Source: Bradyrhizobium murdochi
GTDB taxonomy: Bacteria > Pseudomonadota > Alphaproteobacteria > Rhizobiales > Xanthobacteraceae
NCBI RefSeq assembly: GCF_000472965.1
Contig: NZ_AXAU01000002.1
Location: 62,001-126,000 of the forward strand
Reading direction: 5' to 3'
Length of the DNA stretch: 64,000 nucleotides
Shown: positions 47,329 to 55,056 of the stretch, in pieces
Numbering within the stretch: position 1 is the stretch's first letter
Layout: the number at the start of each line of letters is the position of its first letter
Position numbers and translations under genes: made by a program
The notes under the pieces: generated by a model
What the model was told of the DNA's origin: nothing
Database searches by the model: none
What the model saw: the letters and a program-made list of their open reading frames with translations, nothing else

Positions 47329-47386
47329 AGCTCGAAATTCCAATTCGAATAAAGCAATTTGCTGAACAAATTCAATGCATTATCTG

Positions 47387-47461
47387 TGGCTGGGGCGGGA
47401 GGGATCGAACCTCCGAATGGCGGAATCAAAATCCGCTGCCTTACCGCTTGGCTACGCCCCA
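47387..47461 (-). tRNA. tRNA-Gln (TTG), intact
   Basis: Complete cloverleaf: acceptor TGGGGCG pairing with CGCCCCA, D-arm GCCAAGCGGTAAGGC, anticodon stem GCGGA with loop TTTTGAT (anticodon TTG), T-arm GGAGGTTCGATCCCTCC, and encoded CCA. Its 3' end faces the integrase relic. Confidence 0.96.
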
Positions 47462-47748
47462 AAAGGCCGGGCTGGGACGCGGGGTCCGACGCGATCCGTA
47501 TCCGGCACCGCCGGTCTATAGAGGGAGCCCCGCCATTTCAACAGGCAGCGGGGCGAATTTCACCCCCAAATCAGCTCCCTCGATCGGACCCTTTATAAAG
47601 GGTCACTATCAAAGGGTCACTGCTTCCGGTCTCGCGGGCCGGTTTTGGCGCCCGGGCGGGACCGATACCGCCCACCGGAGAGTTGAGAGAACCCCGGTTT
47701 CGTGGGAAGACGGCGGCAGCTCACTACCCAAAAAGCGAGATTATCGTC

Positions 47749-49530
47749 ATGACCTACCGCGCGCCGATCTCCGATATCCTGCTCGCGCTCAACCACGGCG
47801 CCGGCCTGCAGGCGGCCGTGAAGGCCGGCCATTACGGCGATTTCGACGCCGAGATCGCCGCCGCCGTGCTGGACGAAGCCGGCAAATTCGCCGGCGACGT
47901 GCTGGCGCCGCTGAACCGGGTGGGCGACGAACACGGCATCACGCTTGCCGACAACAAGGTGACGACAGCGCCGGGCTGGCCCGATGCCTATCAGCGCTGG
48001 GCCGCCGCCGGGTGGAACGCAGTATCGGGCCCGGAAGCGTTTGGCGGCCAGGGCCTGCCGCTCGCCATCAACGCCGCCTGCACCGAAATCTGGAGCGCGT
48101 CGAACATCGCCTTCGGCCTCTGCCCGCTGCTCACGCTCTCGGCGATCGAGGCACTCGACGCCCATGGCAGCGAGGAACTGAAAAAGATCTATCTGCAAAA
48201 ACTCGTCTCCGGTGAATGGACCGGCACCATGCAGCTTACCGAGCCGCAGGCCGGCTCCGATGTCGGCGCACTGCGCACCCGTGCCGAACGCGCTGGCGAC
48301 GGCACCTACCGCATCAAGGGCAGCAAAATCTTCATCACCTATGGCGACCACGACATGACCGACAACATCGTGCATTTCGTGCTGGCGCGCCTGCCCGATG
48401 CGCCGGCGGGCGCCAAGGGGATTTCGCTGTTTTTGATTCCAAAATTCCTCGTCAATGCCGACGGCTCGCTCGGTGAGCGCAACGACATCTATCCGTCCGG
48501 CGTCGAGCACAAGCTCGGCATGCATGCCTCCCCCACCTGCACCATGACGATGGGCGATCATGGCGGCGCCATCGGCTACCTGATCGGCGAGGAAAACAAG
48601 GGCATGCAATGCATGTTCACGATGATGAACCAGGCCCGCCTCGGCGTCGGCCTCGAAGGCGTCGGCATTGCCGACCGCGCCTATCAGCAGGCGCTGGCCT
48701 TTGCGCAAGAACGCAAACAGGGCCGCGCCGTCGGCAAGAAGGGCGACGGGCTTGATCCGATCATCGTGCATCCCGACGTCAAGCGCATGCTGTTGCAGAT
48801 GCGCAGCATGACGGCCGCGGCGCGCTCGATCTGTTACGCGACGGCGGTGGCGCTCGATATCTCCGCGCGCGCCAAGGACCCGAAGGTGCGCGCCGATGCG
48901 GCCGCGCGCGGCGCGCTGCTTACGCCGATCGCAAAGGCATTCTCCACCGATATCGGCAACGAGGTGGCGTATCTCGGCGTGCAAGTTCATGGCGGCATGG
49001 GCTTCATCGAGGAAACCGGCGCCGCGCAGCATTATCGCGACGCGCGTATCACCTCGATCTACGAGGGCACCAACGGCATCCAGTCGATCGACCTCGTGAC
49101 GCGAAAACTCACCGCGAATGGCGGCGCATCGGTGTGGGCGCTGCTCGACGAACTCGGCGGCATCGTCAAGCAGGTCGAAGCCTCGAACGATCCGGCCTTC
49201 GGCACGACCGGCGCGAAACTGCGCGAGGCGCTCGGCTCGCTCGAGCGCGCCAGCAAGTGGCTCTTGGAGCGCGTGGCGTCTGCGCCGAACGACGCGCTCG
49301 CCGGCGCCACGCCTTATCTGCGCCTGTTCGGCTCGACGCTCGGCGGCTGCATGCTGGCCGGCGAAGCGCTGGCCGCGAAGAGCCATGGCGACGCCGGCGA
49401 TCCGCAGCGCTACGTGACGGTCGCGCGGTTCTTTGCGGAGAATATTACCGTGCAGGCGGGCTCGCTGGAGAAGACGGTGACCGACAGTGCCGATGCGGTG
49501 AACGGCGCGGATGCGGCATTGCTGGGGTAA
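47749..49530 (+). CDS. Acyl-CoA dehydrogenase, DmdC-like
   Basis: 593 residues from ATG 47749 (TYRAPISDILLALNH), the usual start and length of the large acyl-CoA dehydrogenases with an extra C-terminal domain. FAD/substrate features include MQLTEPQAGSDVGALRTRAE and QVHGGMGFIEETGAAQHYRD, with the catalytic-type Glu in SIYEGTNGIQ. Members oxidise 3-methylmercaptopropionyl-CoA or other acyl-CoAs; the substrate cannot be told from sequence. Core metabolism rather than island cargo. The upstream longer frame begins before it without a better ribosome site. Confidence 0.9.
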   Translation: MTYRAPISDILLALNHGAGLQAAVKAGHYGDFDAEIAAAVLDEAGKFAGDVLAPLNRVGDEHGITLADNKVTTAPGWPDAYQRWAAAGWNAVSGPEAFGGQGLPLAINAACTEIWSASNIAFGLCPLLTLSAIEALDAHGSEELKKIYLQKLVSGEWTGTMQLTEPQAGSDVGALRTRAERAGDGTYRIKGSKIFITYGDHDMTDNIVHFVLARLPDAPAGAKGISLFLIPKFLVNADGSLGERNDIYPSGVEHKLGMHASPTCTMTMGDHGGAIGYLIGEENKGMQCMFTMMNQARLGVGLEGVGIADRAYQQALAFAQERKQGRAVGKKGDGLDPIIVHPDVKRMLLQMRSMTAAARSICYATAVALDISARAKDPKVRADAAARGALLTPIAKAFSTDIGNEVAYLGVQVHGGMGFIEETGAAQHYRDARITSIYEGTNGIQSIDLVTRKLTANGGASVWALLDELGGIVKQVEASNDPAFGTTGAKLREALGSLERASKWLLERVASAPNDALAGATPYLRLFGSTLGGCMLAGEALAAKSHGDAGDPQRYVTVARFFAENITVQAGSLEKTVTDSADAVNGADAALLG

Positions 49531-49731
49531 GCCTTTGTCGGGTACCGCACCAGAATCCCAAAAATACACAACAAGTTCCATTGTGCCACTCGTGGTTTTG
49601 GGGCAACACCCTTAAAAAAACGGATAATCCCGTAGTCTTCGGCCGTTGCGGATTCATTTCGCAATCCGAAGAATGAACCCTGTCGCGTGCTTGTGTAATC
49701 AGGCTCATGCGGAGCCTTGGGAGGCCGGATC

Positions 49732-51009
49732 ATGGACCCCTGGCAATTGGCGACGACGGCGCAGCGCCGCATCAACGTTCTCGCGGCCCTGGCTCTCGTG
49801 AGTTGGATTCTCGTTTGTCTCGCTGGCTTCGATTCGGCTTCCACCGAACGCGTCAGCGCTTCTGTCGTCAGCGCTTCCATCAAGGATGCTGTTGCTTTCG
49901 TCGAGAGTGCCGACGCGCCTTCAATTGTGGAACGTCAAGAGCCATCTCTCACCGCAACTGCCGAGCCTACGCGCACGCCGCCTGCAATCGCCCTGGCAAG
50001 CGCCGCCATCGATCACATGGATGTGCCAATCCCTGCCGCATCCGTGATCGAGAAGGCGCCTGACACGACGAAAGCTCCTGATACGACGAAAGCTCCTGAC
50101 ACGACCGCAGGCTCGGATGAGCCGAAACCTGTCGTTGTGGCCGCACTGACCGATCCGGCGGAGATACTGCCGCCGGAAGTTTCTTCAGCTGAGGTTGCGA
50201 CGACGATCACGCCCGATTCCACACCCGACAACGCCGCGCAGACTGTGCGCACCATCGAGATCAACGAGGAATGTCTGGTCGCGGAGCCCTGCATCGATCG
50301 CTATCTGTGGGCTCTCTATGAGCGCGCCCCCAAGATCGACGCCATCAAGGTGCATGAGCGGAGGAAAGTGACAGTCAAGAGAAAGGGCAAGACGGTGACC
50401 GTCACCAAAACCTTTACCAGGCGTGTCGACGAGGATTTTACGTGGAAGGACCCGAAGGCCGCGGAAAGAGCCGGCATGACCATGATGGACTACGTGATCG
50501 GCGGCATGGACAAGAGCTTCAAGCTAAAGCTCTTTCATATGCTCCACGCGGCCGAGCAGGCCGGGCTCTCGCCCGGCATCACCAGCGCATTTCGCGATGA
50601 CTACCGTCAAGCAATCGCCAGCGGCCTGAAGGCGGCGAGCGATCGGTCTTACCATGGCGGGAGTTTGCGTGGCGGCTACGGCCGCGGACTCGCGGCTGAC
50701 CTGGTGAGCGTCAAGGGCGCAAGCCGGGCGCAGCGATGGGTCTCCACGGAAAAGTTCTGGAAATGGATCGACGAGCACGGCAAGGAATTTGGAATCGGAC
50801 GTCCCTACCTCGAGAGGGATCCGCCGCACGTCGGGCCGATCGACGGCAAGGAGTACGCCTCTCGCCGCGGCGGAACGAAGACGCAAGACGCGCAAGCGAG
50901 TGCAAAGAAGCGCGTCCGTGTGACCGCGCGGCACGATCACAAGCGGCACGATCACAAGGCAGCAAAACCGGCGAAAACCGCGAAATTGTCGAAAGGCAGG
51001 ACCATGTAA
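49732..51009 (+). CDS. Membrane-anchored M15-type peptidase domain protein (VanY-like)
   Basis: 425 residues; ATG 49732 has GGGAGG seven bases upstream. One N-terminal membrane helix (about 15-33), then a long Thr/Pro/Ala-rich spacer including three tandem KAPDTT units, then from about 240 the peptidase: SAFRDDYRQAIASG, SYHGGS with the metal-binding His, GRGLAADLVS with Asp, and DPPHVGP with the final His. These are the ligands of D-Ala-D-Ala carboxypeptidases that trim peptidoglycan. The C-terminal 50 residues are Lys/His/Arg-rich. Spacer suggests it reaches into the periplasm to the wall. Confidence 0.8.
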   Translation: MDPWQLATTAQRRINVLAALALVSWILVCLAGFDSASTERVSASVVSASIKDAVAFVESADAPSIVERQEPSLTATAEPTRTPPAIALASAAIDHMDVPIPAASVIEKAPDTTKAPDTTKAPDTTAGSDEPKPVVVAALTDPAEILPPEVSSAEVATTITPDSTPDNAAQTVRTIEINEECLVAEPCIDRYLWALYERAPKIDAIKVHERRKVTVKRKGKTVTVTKTFTRRVDEDFTWKDPKAAERAGMTMMDYVIGGMDKSFKLKLFHMLHAAEQAGLSPGITSAFRDDYRQAIASGLKAASDRSYHGGSLRGGYGRGLAADLVSVKGASRAQRWVSTEKFWKWIDEHGKEFGIGRPYLERDPPHVGPIDGKEYASRRGGTKTQDAQASAKKRVRVTARHDHKRHDHKAAKPAKTAKLSKGRTM

Positions 51010-51062
51010 CCGGTCCCCGCCGATGACGGGTTACGCTTGGATCGGCGACCTCTCTAACTTAG

Positions 51063-52199
51063 CTAGCGTCGCGAACTGGCCGCAGCGACCGTCAAGGCGA
51101 TCGCTGCGGGATCGCAGCAGAGCACCATCAACAATATCAGCCAGCGCACTGCGGCTTCGGGTGCGGCACCGACCATCATCGCGAGATACTGGATCGGCCC
51201 TGCGGATGCTTCGATGCGCGAACGTTCGCCGGCCAGCGCCGCGCGTTGCGCCTGCAGTCCGACCAGCGTTGCGGTGGCCGCCTGGCGCTGCGTATCCAGC
51301 CCATCCCGCGTCGCGCGCTCCTGCGTTGCGATGTTGATGGCCCGCGTCACCCGGCCGCGCCGCGTCGATTCATCCACGGCGCGGTCGATTTGCGCGATGC
51401 GGTTGGTCAAATCGGCAACGACAGTCGATTGCGCCGAGACGCGCGCGTCCAGCGATTCGATGCGCTCGGTGACGCCGGAGCGCGCCGTGGCCGCGACGCT
51501 GACATGCGCCTCGACCAGCTTGCCGAACACGCCGGCTGCGTTGATCAGCGCAAGGCCGGCAACAAGCGCGACCATGACGAAACGCATTTTCCAGTTGGTC
51601 CGGCGCCAATGCGCCGCCAGCCATCCGGCGATCACCAGCTTGCCGGCCTCCATCGTGGCGGCAAGCACCATCACGGCAACCGGATCACCGGGAAATATTT
51701 CGGCCATGCCAGCGACTGAAAAATAGGCCGCAACCGTTGCCAGCGCGAGAGCCGCGGCAATGGCAAAGGTCCGGCTGGTGCGCTCGCTCCTTGGTGGGGC
51801 GGGAACGGGAGAAACGATCTCAGGCACAGCAGGCGCGGCGGAAACCGGCGGTGGCTCAAGCGGCGCGCTGGGCACCTCCGGCTCGCCACTGATCTCAGCA
51901 GCCTTGACTTCCGTTGCCTGGCCTTCCGTTGCTTTGACTTCCGTTGCCTTGGCCTTAGTCGCCCTGCCGGCCTTGGCACGCCCCGCCGCTGAAGCGGAGC
52001 GGCCACGTTTCTTTGCTGCTGGGGGCGTCTTGCCGGACGGTTCAGTGCTGAACTCTTCCGCCGGTGTTGCCACCAATCTGGGGGCGCGAGGTGAGGCATT
52101 GGCCCAGGCATCAAGCTGATGCCTGATGCGCGCAGCATCGTTGTCGCCGTCCGTCAGTTCGGTCGCGGAGATCGCTCGCGTGGTTGCACGGCCTGTCAT
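51063..52199 (-). CDS. Membrane protein with Lys/Ala-rich cytoplasmic N-terminus and coiled coil
   Basis: 378 residues. Residues 1-135 are Ala/Pro/Lys-rich with imperfect KATEVKATEGQATEVKAAE-type repeats; three membrane segments lie at about 142-165, 172-192 and 208-228, then a coiled coil about 235-335 (RIESLDARVSAQSTVVADLT) and a last membrane helix at 350-372. No family recognised with confidence. Overlaps a 30-codon upstream ORF by ATGA. Confidence 0.65.
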   Translation of the reverse strand: MTGRATTRAISATELTDGDNDAARIRHQLDAWANASPRAPRLVATPAEEFSTEPSGKTPPAAKKRGRSASAAGRAKAGRATKAKATEVKATEGQATEVKAAEISGEPEVPSAPLEPPPVSAAPAVPEIVSPVPAPPRSERTSRTFAIAAALALATVAAYFSVAGMAEIFPGDPVAVMVLAATMEAGKLVIAGWLAAHWRRTNWKMRFVMVALVAGLALINAAGVFGKLVEAHVSVAATARSGVTERIESLDARVSAQSTVVADLTNRIAQIDRAVDESTRRGRVTRAINIATQERATRDGLDTQRQAATATLVGLQAQRAALAGERSRIEASAGPIQYLAMMVGAAPEAAVRWLILLMVLCCDPAAIALTVAAASSRR

Positions 52200-52288
52200 G
52201 GAGCCCTCGGAACCACGGCGACAACTGTCCCTGACTCGTGATCGTTGGCAACGTTTTCGACTTGCTCGCCGATCGCAAACTTCGACAT
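52196..52288 (-). CDS. 30-residue ORF coupled to the membrane protein gene
   Basis: ATG 52288 has a perfect AAAGGAG seven bases upstream; the product (MSKFAIGEQVENVANDHESG and ten more residues) stops at TGA overlapping the next ATG. The strong ribosome site without any larger gene makes it a likely leader or truncated small protein that passes ribosomes to the downstream gene. Confidence 0.45.
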   Translation of the reverse strand: MSKFAIGEQVENVANDHESGTVVAVVPRAP

Positions 52289-52767
52289 CGAAAACTCCTT
52301 TGGATTCGTCGATGCGATTATATCTCCACGAGCGGGCCGTAGCTGCTCAACGATTCGCCCTCCCGGAATTTAGGACGCCGGTTGTTGCACGAATGTCTCA
52401 TCCTGCTCGTCGTGCGAAACCGCTTCACACGTTGTGCGCGCGAGGCGAACATGGCGCGATGTCAGGATTGAGTCCGAAATGTTGTCGAGAAGAAAATCAG
52501 TCGGACAATCCAAATCTTCTATGCGGCTGAGCGTCATTACGTTCCGAACAACGCCATGCATAACTGTTGCTGCATAATGACAGTCAGCCTAATCCGCCGC
52601 CGAGACCGTAGTTCTACGCTTTGCGAATCGCCCACGCCCGAATTCTACTTTCACCGCAATTGTTTCCCTTGAGCGTTCGACTAGATCGTCCCGCGCCGAG
52701 AACGGCGCGGCTTTGCAGTGCGTAGTTTTACGGGCCGATTTCCTTAAAGGCCGGGCGCGCACCCTGC

Positions 52768-52783
52768 TGGCACGAACCCTGCA
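52768..52783 (+). promoter_or_regulatory. Sigma-54 (RpoN) promoter
   Basis: TGGCACGAACCCTGCA matches the -24/-12 consensus TGGCACG-N4-TTGCA except one T to C. It lies 40 bp before the 71-residue gene in the correct orientation, giving a leader of about 30 bases. The remainder of 52289-52823 shows no gene. Confidence 0.7.
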
Positions 52784-52823
52784 TGGCGTGAGCGAACCGG
52801 GTATTCAGCAACGAAGGTCACCC

Positions 52824-53039
52824 ATGCTCGTCACTCTTATCGCCGTTCTCTGTAACAGCCAACTCTGTCTCGAAAAGGTCGTTACCACCAGCGAGCAGTC
52901 CGGCATCACGATGGGCGCCTGCGCGGTCAACGCGCAAATCGGAATTGCCGATTGGCTCGCCAAGGGGCCGTATCACGCATGGCGATTGCAGGGCTACAAA
53001 TGCGTCCTCGGCAAATACACGCCGAAAAACGAGGCGTGA
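52824..53039 (+). CDS. Small Cys-containing protein under sigma-54 control
   Basis: 71 residues from ATG 52824 with AAGG upstream; longer frames include the promoter and are rejected. Four Cys residues (VLCNSQLC, GACAV, YKCVLG) and a hydrophobic first ten residues that are too short for a normal signal peptide. No family recognised. Sigma-54 control suggests a nitrogen, oxygen or symbiosis-related role, which is inference only. Confidence 0.6.
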   Translation: MLVTLIAVLCNSQLCLEKVVTTSEQSGITMGACAVNAQIGIADWLAKGPYHAWRLQGYKCVLGKYTPKNEA

Positions 53040-53115
53040 GGCGCCGCGTCAACGTTCGTAGACATGGCCTCACCTTCTCGCGGCGCGATGCGCCCGAGGT
53101 TTGCATGAACCTTTT

Positions 53116-53239
53116 CCCTCAGAACAGAGGGAGCAGGGAATGCCGGGTGCTTGCTGCACCCGCGGTCTCGTGTGCAAGAGTGGAGTGAGATGCGCACACG
53201 AGCATACAGGTACAGCCGGAGCACTCCGGCATTCCCTGC
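53116..53239 (+). ncRNA. Strongly folded intergenic element, candidate structured RNA or dispersed repeat
   Basis: A 14-bp perfect outer stem (GCAGGGAATGCCGG at 53133-53146, its complement at 53226-53239) encloses two hairpins: GGGTGC/GCACCC (53145-53161) and CTCGTGTGC/GCACACGAG (53167-53202). A further CCCTC/GAGGG hairpin precedes it at 53116-53131. The layout is a multi-branched fold rather than one terminator. I think related copies occur between genes in other Bradyrhizobium genomes, from memory. From 53240 to 53900 no gene is visible, only a GC-rich stretch that may belong to the same repeat unit and then A/T-richer sequence. Confidence 0.5.
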
Positions 53240-53903
53240 GCAATGGTTTGACGGCTTATGCCGTGCTCTCCCTGGAGACGAATTCCTCTTGCCTCCATCA
53301 CTGCCGGCTTGATGGCGAGATCGATCCGGTTGGATCAAATTCGCCACCGACAGCTTGGCACCAGCCACGGGTGTCAGGACCACACGGTTTTGCCGTACGC
53401 TTCAGCGCCGTACGTCCTGCGCGCCGTATTCGCTCACGGCCGAAACCGCCCTGCGAACACCTTCACGCGCCCGACGCTGCTGCGTCCACCGCATCCCACC
53501 CCGCGTCCGTGACGATCGCGATCCGCCCCTCGTGAGGGATGAGACGGCGGAATTTTTAGTGCTGATTTGGGGTAGTTGAGAAGGGAATTGTTTTTTCCGC
53601 AGGGACTGGACGGGGCAAATCGCGTTGATTTGGCTGATGAAATTAGTATTTGCGCGCAAGACCTGGGAGTGAGCACCGCCAGTCGCTCGGCGTAAGTCGG
53701 GGTGCGGGTGTTATGGAACATCTGCGCTTTTTGGGGGGCCATGAAGGTCTAAACACCAAGAGCGCGAGGCCCGCTGCGACTGCTCGTCATCAAATGCCGG
53801 CCGCATGCAGTCCATTGTGCGCCGCGCATTTTGTCACCAGGGTAATCGCGCTTTGCGAGCATAGTTTCTAGCTGGCTACCTTTCTTTGTCTTATAGTTTC
53901 TCG

Positions 53904-55034
53904 ATGCCGGAATTCTACATTCAAAGAAAGCTGCACCGCGGCGATAAGCTCTTAATAGACAGCGAACTGGTCGGACAGAGCGGGATATTCGTCGTTCTTG
54001 CTGAGCCTGGCGCTGGAAAGTCGGACTTGCTCGACTTTCTGAGCAAGAGCTATGAGGTTCCCCGTCAGCCCGCAAGTCAGTTTGTTCATGAAGCTCCCGC
54101 TACGAAGAGCGTGCTGGTGATCGATGCGCTCGACGAAGTGGCGCGGATCGGCGAGGAGAAAATTAACGAGATCATTGTAAAAGCGCGTGCATCGACGGCG
54201 ACAACTGTCATTCTTGCAAGCCGTTCATACGTTTGGGATCAGGCGCGCACGACGGCGGTTCGCGATTGTTTCGGCGCCGAACCAACGATTTTGCGTCTCG
54301 AACCGTTCGATGACGACGAACAGCGCCAGTTGTTCGCAGACTATCTACCTTCCGAAGACTTCGAGGCGTTCCGAACCGAGGCGACCCGCTTCGAGCTCAC
54401 ACCCATCCTAGGCAATCCGCAGTTTCTCAAGCTATTCGCCGACGCTTACGTGCAGGGTGGCCGGCGTTTCTCGTCAAAGAAACAGATTTACGCAGATGCG
54501 GTCCGCAGGCTCGCAAGCGAGCGAAGGAACGCTCCGGGAGCGACGGCTCGTCCGGAGATCGACGCTATCGTCGCCGCAGCCAGCGAAATCTTCGCCAAAC
54601 TGCTTCTCTCTGGCGCTTTGGGCGTTTCAGCCAACGAAGAAATTGAGGGCGACGCCTATCCCTATCTCCGTAGCATCGCGTCGAATGCCGAAATCGCTGA
54701 CTTTGCTCTGAACACCCGCCTTTTTAAACCGACCGACACGGTCAATCGGCACGATCCCGTCCATCGGATCGTCGCCGAATATTGTGCGGCCAATTACCTA
54801 GACCCTACCAATACCTTTTCTCTAAGGCGATGCCTTGCGGTTGTCGCCCCGAATTCCACGGTTCGCAACGAACTGCGCGGCCTTTTGGGATGGATGGCCT
54901 CGCTAGGCAAGCGCGATACGCAGGAGACAATTGGCAAGCTTGACCCGTATGCTGTGTTTGCTAACGGCGATGCATCGCAGCTCGATTCATTGGTCAAACC
55001 GATGCTGCTTAACGGACTAAAAGTCGCTAGCTGA
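53904..55034 (+). CDS. STAND/NACHT-like ATPase, 5' part of a frameshifted defence-type gene
   Basis: 376 residues from ATG 53904. Residues 34-41 are Walker A (EPGAGKSD), 70-78 Walker B (VLVIDALDE), about 106-112 an ASRSYVW sensor strand, and LGNPQFLKLFADAY holds the GxP motif of STAND ATPases. The end (KVAS, stop 55032-55034) follows a run of four A at 55019-55022; with three A the frame continues as SLAENDPFFRRMDSWRKF into the next ORF. There is no ribosome site before ATG, but TATAGT lies six bases before it, so a leaderless transcript is possible. Base use is poorer in G/C than neighbours. Such ATPases sense infection and trigger an attached effector. Confidence 0.75.
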   Translation: MPEFYIQRKLHRGDKLLIDSELVGQSGIFVVLAEPGAGKSDLLDFLSKSYEVPRQPASQFVHEAPATKSVLVIDALDEVARIGEEKINEIIVKARASTATTVILASRSYVWDQARTTAVRDCFGAEPTILRLEPFDDDEQRQLFADYLPSEDFEAFRTEATRFELTPILGNPQFLKLFADAYVQGGRRFSSKKQIYADAVRRLASERRNAPGATARPEIDAIVAAASEIFAKLLLSGALGVSANEEIEGDAYPYLRSIASNAEIADFALNTRLFKPTDTVNRHDPVHRIVAEYCAANYLDPTNTFSLRRCLAVVAPNSTVRNELRGLLGWMASLGKRDTQETIGKLDPYAVFANGDASQLDSLVKPMLLNGLKVAS

Positions 55035-55056
55035 AAACGATCCATTTTTCCGGCGC

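Noticed and set aside
47617..49581. 654-codon minus-strand frame
   Set aside because: Lies opposite the clear acyl-CoA dehydrogenase and has no recognisable domain.
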